Positions 6,245 through 11,708 of a stretch of DNA of 11,708 nt are shown here, piece by piece. The stretch is from Chitinispirillales bacterium (GTDB lineage Bacteria > Fibrobacterota > Chitinivibrionia > Chitinivibrionales > Chitinispirillaceae): contig JAIRUL010000126.1 in assembly GCA_031254445.1 (NCBI GenBank), positions 1-11,708 of the forward strand. Reading direction: 5' to 3'. The notes below the pieces were generated by a model, which was not told the origin of the DNA, did not search any database, and saw only the letters and a program-made list of their open reading frames with translations. The stretch's first letter is position 1. Each line of letters begins with the position of its first letter. The position numbers were made by a program, and so were the translations under genes.

Positions 6245-6438
6245 TCAAAATCTTAAAATCAAAATCTTTAAATTCTTTATTCAGACGAAGCCTACGGCTT
6301 CATAACGTGTGGCGCAGAGCCGCCACACAAAGTCAAAGTCAAAGTCAAACGTCAAAATCTTAAAATCAAAATCTTTAAATTCTTTTGGCGTTGATTATTG
6401 GCATCCCCAAAAACAAAGGGGCGGGCGCATTGACGCCC
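6245..6438 (+). repeat. Intergenic composite repeat, copy D (variant with duplicated leader)
   Basis: A 34-base AT-rich leader occurs twice without change (6245-6278, 6352-6385), 107 bases apart; both contain AAAATCTTTAAATTCTTT. Between them lies GACG, then the stem GAAGCC/GGCTTC (6287-6292, 6296-6301), then ATAACG. This is the layout of the block in copies A and B but with a different stem. A perfect 8-base-pair stem GTGTGGCG/CGCCACAC (6307-6314, 6321-6328) follows, then AAAGTC three times in tandem (about 6329-6346). After the second leader come CCCC/GGGG (6405-6408, 6418-6421) and GGGCG/CGCCC (6423-6427, 6434-6438) hairpins. No U-run marks a terminator for the beta-helix gene ending at 6482. 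The first leader faces the regulator's start. Confidence 0.75.
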
Positions 6439-6481
6439 ATCCCCGTCATCAATTAATAATCAGCCGTAAGCAACCGGCGAT

Positions 6482-9400
6482 TTACCTAGCCCCCCGCAAC
6501 ACCGAGACCTTTTCCGACTTTCCGCTATTCGTCTTGATAACGCCCTTGGCCGCATACGTCCCGCTCGCCGCAGGCCGCCCCTTGGCGTCCGTCAAATCCC
6601 AAGACGCCGCCGCGCCCGTGCCGGCGCCGGAGACGCTTATCTTCTTGACGAGGTTGCCCGAAGCGTCGTAAACGAAGAGCTTGCCCCCCTTAACGGCCGC
6701 CCCGCTCCAAAAGAAGCTAACAGCGCCCGCATGCTTCGCCACCGGGTTCGGCCCAACCGTGAACTCGCCCGCCGGTATGACTACCGGCGCGATTACGGCG
6801 GTTCCCTGCTTCGGCGCGCCCGGAACCTCCCGGGACACTTCAAGCACGGAGACCTTATCCGTCCACTTCAGCGTCAGCTTGGTATTTCCGAGCACAGGCC
6901 TTCCGGTCACGCCGGCGCCGCTAAACACAAACGCCTCGCCAGGGTCGCCGCCTTGGTCGATGTGCCAATCGCCGTCATTCGCGCATTTGCCCTGCGGGCA
7001 TAAGCCGGCGACGGATGGAGAAAGGTACGGCTTCGTTGACGGCTTAGACTCCACGCCGATCGTCCCGCCCTCCATCACGCGGAAACTCGTAGGCACCTTT
7101 CCGGTGGCTCCGTTTAGGGCGAAGCTTACTTCGTAGGTATTGTTTTGGGTCGCAACCGCGTCATTGCCGTTTGCCGCGAGCTTGAACCTCGTGCCGGAGT
7201 TGCTTTGCGATGTGTCTAAGGCAAAGTTCTGGGCAAAGGCTGCGCCGTTTATAAGCATAACGCGCCCCTCTTCTCCACCACATACCCACATCTCCAAACC
7301 GTAGACTTTGTCGCCCGGCGCAAAAGCGTGTTCGCCGGATGTAAGAATCGTTATTTCCGTCGGTTCTACTTTAGAGCCATACATATACGTGTAACCCATC
7401 CTGATTTCAAAGTACCCATTAAGCGTGGGGGAACCGCCGAGCGTAAGCCATCCCGCAGAGGCTTTCATGCCGCAAAAGATTGCCGCGCCGGTATCCGCAG
7501 TGTTTGTTATAGTGCCGCCGAGAAGGCTCACTTTAGAGTTGGAGCCAAAGGTGACAGTGTAAATTCTATTAGCGGAGGTAATATCCGCCGTCCCCGATAT
7601 GGTAGTCATGGAGCCTGCGCCGCCGCCACTAACGGCGGCGCAGGAATCACACCGAATTGTACCGCCTATGATGTTCGTGCTCGTAACGATGGTGCTGTCT
7701 CCGGAACCGTTGGAATACACTGCATACCCATTGACACCCGACTTATAGATGTCCGCTGTTCCGGAAATTGTGAGAGTACCCGTACCGCTCATAACCGCCC
7801 AGCCCGTAGGTTGGTCAAGGGTTATCTTGCCGCCCGATATTTCCATGACGCCGTCGCCGCCGTTGACAACCACCCCTCCCTTGTTGGCATAGGTTGATGC
7901 ATTCCGGGCGGTAATATCCCCGCCGGAAATGGTAGTCACCGCGCCTTTGCCGTTGTTACGAACGGCGCATCCCCCCGCCGCCGCGAGGTTCGACACCGTG
8001 CCGCCGGAGATTGTTAAGGTTCCACCGATAGTGTCGTAGACTCCGCCGATATTGACTACCGTTCCGCCGGTATTGACTATCGTCCCGCCGTTAGCGTTTG
8101 TGTCGGCCGAGACGATGGCCGCCGTTCCCGAAATTGCGGCGTAGCCACCCGGATATACATAAAGAGCGCGTTTGTTAAGCGACGTGCTTCCAACCGTGCC
8201 GCCGGTTATATCAGCCGAAGATTCGGTGCCCGACACCCTCATGCTATGCACGATGCCGCCGGTTATCGCCGCCGAGCCGCCGCCGTAAACGCCAATACCG
8301 CAGTTGTGGAGAGTTCCGCCCGTATGGGTATAATCCGAGAAACCCGATACATAAACGTCCTCCCCGTGATCGGTGCTGGTAATCTCCAAGCTGCTCGATA
8401 CCGACGCGCCGTATATATACACCGCATACGTCGCGGCCGGCGGCCCCGGGATGGGGCGCGTGCTTATCAGCTTGCCCGATAGCGTAACCCTGCCCCAACC
8501 GGAGCCGGTTGATTGGCTAATGCTCAATGTAACGCCATTGCCATTCCCCTTTAAAGCCGTGGTGCCGTCGCCAAGCTGTATGTTGCAGGGCCTCCCCTTG
8601 GCGTCTTCCCGTATATCGCCCACAAAATCTTTGCTATCGTTTTTCCACGCCGAGCCGTTTCTAGTTATTTTATAGCCCGAGAAAGATCCGGCGACGGTTA
8701 CGTCGGTGACAACGTAGGATTGCACGGTAACGGTGCTTTTAAGCTTGACGCCAATGTCGTTGCCCTTTTTAAACAACTCGTAATACTGATTGACGTACTT
8801 GAACTTGCTCAAATGCGCGCCTGCGCCGACCACGACCACCGCGCTGTCGACGCGCGCGTTGGAACGCGGCGCCAGCGTGTATTCATTGGTTCCTGGAGTG
8901 AATGACGACGCGATGATGCTGCCGGGCGCCATTGAAGAGATGCCGCCTGTGATTTTCGGGGAATTGTTGCCGACAAGCGTGAGCGTTGCGGCCGCGCTGC
9001 CGAGGTAAACGGCGTTGCCGCTGTCGGCAAGGTTTGTTACCGTCCCGCCGCCGATTTCGATGCCGCCGGCGCTAAAAGCGCAGACAACGCCGCTGCTGGC
9101 GTTGCCGGTATTACCTATAACCTCCGCGTCCCCAGAAATGGACACTTTGCCATAGCTATATATGGCGTTGCGCCCTTCGGCTCCCGTTATCTTGCCGCCG
9201 GTTATATCGGCCGTACTGTTGGCGTTGCCAATATAAATTCCATAATCGGCGAGGGGGGCGTTGATTTCTCCGCCAGTCATTTTAATAGACGCTACGGAAG
9301 AAACATACACCGCGTAACCCCCTGCCATCGAGGAGGAAATTACGCCTCCCGTTATTGTTAAAGACACTCTCTCGTACGCATAAATCGCGGTACCGTCGGT

Positions 9401-9898
9401 AGTTATGCTTAGGGAGCTATTGACTACTAAATCGGGCGTAGTCTCGGCGGCGGGGGTCATAAAGTACAGCGCGTTGCCGCCGCCCGAGTGCTTTACGTTG
9501 CCGGTTAACGTAACTTCGCCCCATGCGGGGGTCACATTCGCCACGTTGCGGATGTATGTAGGCAACGTACCCACGTCTAAGGTATCCCTGGCTCCGCCGG
9601 CGCCGAACTGAATGGCGACAGGGTTCCCGTAAGAACGAGCCCTTATGGTGTCGAGGAGCAGGATCATCCTTTCGTTGGTCGCCACTAAGTTGTTGTTCAT
9701 AGTGGCTCTGAACGTGGTGCCTGTTTTAGTAATAATATACGGCGCTTGCTCCTGCTGCGCCCAGCCGCTCGCCGCAAACAAAAGCACCGACACCGCAGCA
9801 ATGCACAGCGATGACATCACCTTATACCCCACCTCCCGCCCTTTCGAGGCGGCCTTGGGCTGCGAAGACCCTACTGCCACGCGCAACGAACGTTTCAT
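6482..9898 (-). CDS. Large secreted beta-helix repeat protein with InlB-B-like and FlgD/T9SS-type C-terminal domains
   Basis: A protein of 1138 residues from an ATG at 9898, seven bases after AAGGAG; 36 further upstream codons lack such a site. Residues 1-47 are a signal peptide with an unusually long basic start (about 27 residues), a hydrophobic core (LCIAAVSVLLFAA) and likely cleavage at GWA/QQ. Residues about 60-870 are serine/threonine/glycine-rich with at least eleven ITGG/ISGG/MTGG/IGGG-type motifs spaced tens of residues apart, the pattern of a parallel beta-helix surface protein. Residues 922-1014 resemble an InlB B-repeat (YEVSFALNG ... LTLKWTD) carrying one CPQGKC pair. Residues 1044-1138 resemble a FlgD Ig-like or type IX sorting domain (FTVGPNPV, KLFVYDASGNLVKK, WDLTDAKGRPAASGTY) with a basic end (SVLRGAR). 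The likely role is surface adhesin or matrix component; no catalytic motif is evident. A single-gene transcript is likely, since both flanks are repeat-bearing gaps. Confidence 0.8.
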   Translation of the reverse strand: MKRSLRVAVGSSQPKAASKGREVGYKVMSSLCIAAVSVLLFAASGWAQQEQAPYIITKTGTTFRATMNNNLVATNERMILLLDTIRARSYGNPVAIQFGAGGARDTLDVGTLPTYIRNVANVTPAWGEVTLTGNVKHSGGGNALYFMTPAAETTPDLVVNSSLSITTDGTAIYAYERVSLTITGGVISSSMAGGYAVYVSSVASIKMTGGEINAPLADYGIYIGNANSTADITGGKITGAEGRNAIYSYGKVSISGDAEVIGNTGNASSGVVCAFSAGGIEIGGGTVTNLADSGNAVYLGSAAATLTLVGNNSPKITGGISSMAPGSIIASSFTPGTNEYTLAPRSNARVDSAVVVVGAGAHLSKFKYVNQYYELFKKGNDIGVKLKSTVTVQSYVVTDVTVAGSFSGYKITRNGSAWKNDSKDFVGDIREDAKGRPCNIQLGDGTTALKGNGNGVTLSISQSTGSGWGRVTLSGKLISTRPIPGPPAATYAVYIYGASVSSSLEITSTDHGEDVYVSGFSDYTHTGGTLHNCGIGVYGGGSAAITGGIVHSMRVSGTESSADITGGTVGSTSLNKRALYVYPGGYAAISGTAAIVSADTNANGGTIVNTGGTVVNIGGVYDTIGGTLTISGGTVSNLAAAGGCAVRNNGKGAVTTISGGDITARNASTYANKGGVVVNGGDGVMEISGGKITLDQPTGWAVMSGTGTLTISGTADIYKSGVNGYAVYSNGSGDSTIVTSTNIIGGTIRCDSCAAVSGGGAGSMTTISGTADITSANRIYTVTFGSNSKVSLLGGTITNTADTGAAIFCGMKASAGWLTLGGSPTLNGYFEIRMGYTYMYGSKVEPTEITILTSGEHAFAPGDKVYGLEMWVCGGEEGRVMLINGAAFAQNFALDTSQSNSGTRFKLAANGNDAVATQNNTYEVSFALNGATGKVPTSFRVMEGGTIGVESKPSTKPYLSPSVAGLCPQGKCANDGDWHIDQGGDPGEAFVFSGAGVTGRPVLGNTKLTLKWTDKVSVLEVSREVPGAPKQGTAVIAPVVIPAGEFTVGPNPVAKHAGAVSFFWSGAAVKGGKLFVYDASGNLVKKISVSGAGTGAAASWDLTDAKGRPAASGTYAAKGVIKTNSGKSEKVSVLRGAR

Positions 9899-10054
9899 AC
9901 TGCTCTCCTTGATTTGGGTAGATTTAATTAGTTTATTGTCGATTACGCTCGCTCTATAACGGTATTGATTAACGAATATCCGATTGCACACCGACATGCC
10001 ACTCAAACCCCGCCGCGCACCCGCCAGCCTTTTTTAAAATATTCTGATTTTATC

Positions 10055-10121
10055 AATATAATATATATTAGACTGCCGCGCAATATATTTGTTACTTTTT
10101 TATTTTTTTTATTTTTTTTTT
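10055..10121 (-). promoter_or_regulatory. Promoter of the beta-helix gene with A-tract UP-like element
   Basis: On the minus strand TTGCGC (10078-10083) and TATATT (10055-10060) are separated by 17 bases. Immediately upstream the same strand carries A-tracts (about 10095-10121), as in UP elements that strengthen promoters. Transcription would begin near 10048, giving a leader of about 150 bases. The -35 match is only moderate. Confidence 0.5.
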
Positions 10122-10164
10122 ACGCCAACACGCCGCATTCGCCGTTTACCCGCCGATTTTCGCA

Positions 10165-10202
10165 CTCCTGTAGCCGCAGGAGGACAGACAACCGCCGTCT
10201 GT
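10165..10202. other. Paired hairpins in the divergent intergenic region
   Basis: CTCCTG/CAGGAG (10165-10170, 10177-10182) and ACAGAC/GTCTGT (10184-10189, 10197-10202) are two adjacent 6-base-pair inverted repeats. A GTACC doublet and T6 follow on the plus strand. They lie upstream of the beta-helix gene's promoter. They could be protein binding sites or a weak plus-strand terminator with no gene before it. The rest of 10122-10230 shows no gene. Confidence 0.4.
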
Positions 10203-10229
10203 ACCGTACCGTTTTTTGACTTGCCGGTT

Positions 10230-10467
10230 TCCGCGCCCCGTGGGCGCATATGTTAAAACAGTATCCTCCCCCGCCTCTTTTTTGGGGGAGGATATTGGGC
10301 GATAAGGCGCGCCCTCGATAAACACGGTGATAGGCGGGGGCTTCTGTATCGGGGCGTTACGGGGCGGAGCCGTCTCCAAAAGAATTTAAAGATTTTGAAT
10401 TTAAGGCTTTTGATTTTAATGATTTTTATATTTATATTTACACACCCCCCGCCCATAATATATTTTA
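10230..10467 (-). repeat. Intergenic composite repeat, copy C (full, inverted)
   Basis: This copy is in the opposite orientation to copies A and B. Stem GCGCCC/GGGCGC (10233-10238, 10242-10247) and stem TATCCTCCCCC/GGGGGAGGATA (10262-10272, 10284-10294) are nearly base-for-base the end block of copy A. One CACCGTGTTTATCG unit follows, then the GACG-TAACG block (10349-10377) with two bases missing, which weakens its stem. Then come the leader motif (10380-10404, reverse complement) and the outer module (10435-10467) shared with copy E. Its AT-rich end faces the DUF2723 start. Confidence 0.85.
10437..10464 (+). promoter_or_regulatory. Probable promoter of the DUF2723 gene, inside the repeat
   Basis: TTTACA (10437-10442) and TATATT (10459-10464) are 16 bases apart, each matching the sigma-70 consensus at five of six bases. 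The start of transcription would be near 10471, about 60 bases before the start codon. The hexamers lie within the outer module that is also found upstream of the 59-residue gene. Confidence 0.55.
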
Positions 10468-10529
10468 TGAACTTCCACTAAATAATTAACCTACGTCGGC
10501 CTCCCTCCGGCCAGCGAAAGGATGTCGTT

Positions 10530-11708
10530 TTGGTACAAAATCGCGAAAATACGCTCTATACGTGGCTTTCCGCAGCCGCCGTGTTCCTTATCTCGTTTGG
10601 CGTATACTTAGCCACTGTGGCTCCCACCGTGGCGTTTTGGGACTGCGGCGAGTACACCGCCGCCGGCGAGTCGCTCGGCATACCGCACCCGCCCGGGAAC
10701 CCGCTCTTTGTGCTTATGATGCGCGTGTCGAGCATGTTCCTGTCGTTCTTCTCGGACGTCGGCTACCGCATGAACTTCGCCGTGGCGCTCTCGAGCGCGC
10801 TCACCGCGGCGGTTATATTCCGCATTATAGTAGAGGCGGGCAAGCTCTTTATGGGCGAGCCGGGGGCGGCTGCGAAGAAGCCTTACCAGCAAATTTGCCT
10901 CTGCGTCGGCGGGGTCGTGGGCGGGCTCTTCACGGCTTTCGGGTACACGTTCTGGTTCAGCGCGGTGGAAACCTCCGTCTACAACATTTCCATGCTCTTT
11001 ATCGCCTTATGCACGCTGCTCATGCTAATATGGGCGCGCAGCAAGCAGCCGGACCGCGACAAGCTCTTGGTGCTCGTGGCGTTCTTGGGTTTTTTGGGCA
11101 TCGGGCTGCATATGTACACTATGATTATCTTCCCGCCGGCGTTCCTATTCATGATTCTTTGGGACAAGAAAAAGCGTACCGACTGGCGGCTCTGGGGCAC
11201 GGGCATACTCATGGCGGCGGTCATATACAGCCTGTCGGCTTTCATGGTGCTTGGGGCAATCACGCTCGTCCTCACCTTGGCTATGTCGCTATGCTCAAAA
11301 GAGCGCAAATACGAGTGGCGCTTCTGCTTCTTCCTCGCGCTGTTCGCTATCGTGGGCTATTCGGTGCACCTCTTAATCCCCATCCGATCGGGGCTAGAGC
11401 CGATGCTCAACGAAAACCACCCGGCGACTTGGGAGGCGTTCGTGGGGTTCTTGGAGAGGCGCCAGTACGGCAGCGAGAGCATGATTTCGCGTATGTTCTG
11501 GAGGCGCGGGCTGTGGGGCAGCCAATTCGGAGTAGAGGAGCACATGGGCTTCGGCGGGTTCCACCTAACCCAGTTTTTCCGCCTAAATCCCGCCGACGCC
11601 GCGCAATCCTACTTCAAAGGCGGCCTTTTGGGGGCTGTCGCGGGCATGGGCAAGCTCATTGTCTACCTAATCCCAACGGCGTTCATGGTCTACGGCTGGT
11701 TCTATCTC
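10530..11708 (+). CDS. DUF2723 (TMEM260/GT-C-like) multipass membrane protein, partial
   Basis: The frame is open from 10530 through the right edge, 393 residues. The start is a TTG with AAAGGA seven bases upstream; no ATG or GTG lies between an in-frame TAA near 10480 and this codon. The N-terminus carries the family hallmark: a first membrane helix (about 12-31), then TVAFWDCGEY (D38, E41) and IPHPPGNPLF (51-60), matching the FWDxGE...HPPGxP pattern of DUF2723 proteins. GT-C glycosyltransferases use acidic residues in this first loop for catalysis. At least seven further hydrophobic segments follow (for example near 130, 155, 185, 240, 285). The family is common in Bacteroidota and relatives and is linked to protein O-glycosylation in some members; the substrate here is unknown. 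Full-length members are much longer, so most of the C-terminal part is outside the window. It is divergent from the beta-helix gene. Confidence 0.88.
   Translation, partial: MVQNRENTLYTWLSAAAVFLISFGVYLATVAPTVAFWDCGEYTAAGESLGIPHPPGNPLFVLMMRVSSMFLSFFSDVGYRMNFAVALSSALTAAVIFRIIVEAGKLFMGEPGAAAKKPYQQICLCVGGVVGGLFTAFGYTFWFSAVETSVYNISMLFIALCTLLMLIWARSKQPDRDKLLVLVAFLGFLGIGLHMYTMIIFPPAFLFMILWDKKKRTDWRLWGTGILMAAVIYSLSAFMVLGAITLVLTLAMSLCSKERKYEWRFCFFLALFAIVGYSVHLLIPIRSGLEPMLNENHPATWEAFVGFLERRQYGSESMISRMFWRRGLWGSQFGVEEHMGFGGFHLTQFFRLNPADAAQSYFKGGLLGAVAGMGKLIVYLIPTAFMVYGWFYL

Noticed and set aside
9965..10219. Plus-strand frame of 84 codons in the divergent region
   Set aside because: It spans the minus-strand promoter and A-tracts, starts inside the beta-helix leader, and its peptide is what AT-rich noncoding DNA yields.

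Overview
The window suggests a bacterium of the FCB group, with a Fibrobacterota-like lineage as my best guess. The reasons are a DUF2723 membrane glycosyltransferase-like gene, a large secreted beta-helix protein with an InlB-B-like repeat and a FlgD/T9SS-type C-terminal sandwich, and GC-rich genes set in very AT-rich, repeat-laden gaps. This assignment is inference from gene content; there is no rRNA or other marker gene.

Layout. Everything from the left edge to 9898 is transcribed leftwards (minus strand), and the last gene runs rightwards from 10530 and off the window. From left to right: a partial membrane-anchored RG-rich protein (1-286), an apparently empty gap (287-597), a 59-residue single-pass membrane protein (598-777), a rho-independent terminator (about 857-895), a spermidine synthase homologue (931-1809), an ornithine decarboxylase of the alanine-racemase fold (2069-3169), a second spermidine synthase homologue (3435-4361), S-adenosylmethionine decarboxylase speD (4363-5145), a response regulator fused to an RsbW-like ATPase domain (5223-6128), a secreted 1138-residue beta-helix repeat protein (6482-9898), a divergent promoter region with hairpins (about 10040-10530), and a partial DUF2723 protein (10530-11708).

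How the genes work together. Read in the direction of transcription, the order is regulator, speD, speE-like, ODC, speE-like. This is a complete putrescine-to-spermidine pathway: ODC makes putrescine, SpeD makes decarboxylated AdoMet, and two clearly different aminopropyltransferases join them. The second transferase leaves open a further product (spermine, thermospermine or another triamine). speD and the adjacent transferase are separated by one base and are probably translationally coupled. The response regulator sits 77 bases upstream of speD and may share its transcript.

The most unusual signal lies between the genes. Five gaps carry members of one family of composite repeats. They are built from an AT-rich leader (consensus near AAAATCTTTAAATTCTTTT), a GACG-hairpin-TAACG block, a CACCGTGTTTATCG block, and a block with two strong hairpins. 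In all five cases the AT-rich end faces the start codon of a gene transcribed away from the element. Hairpin stems vary between copies with base pairing kept. Two copies also share a 33-base outermost module that resembles a promoter. Several real genes here (both window-edge genes and the 59-residue one) are partial or very short, so simple ORF calling can miss them.
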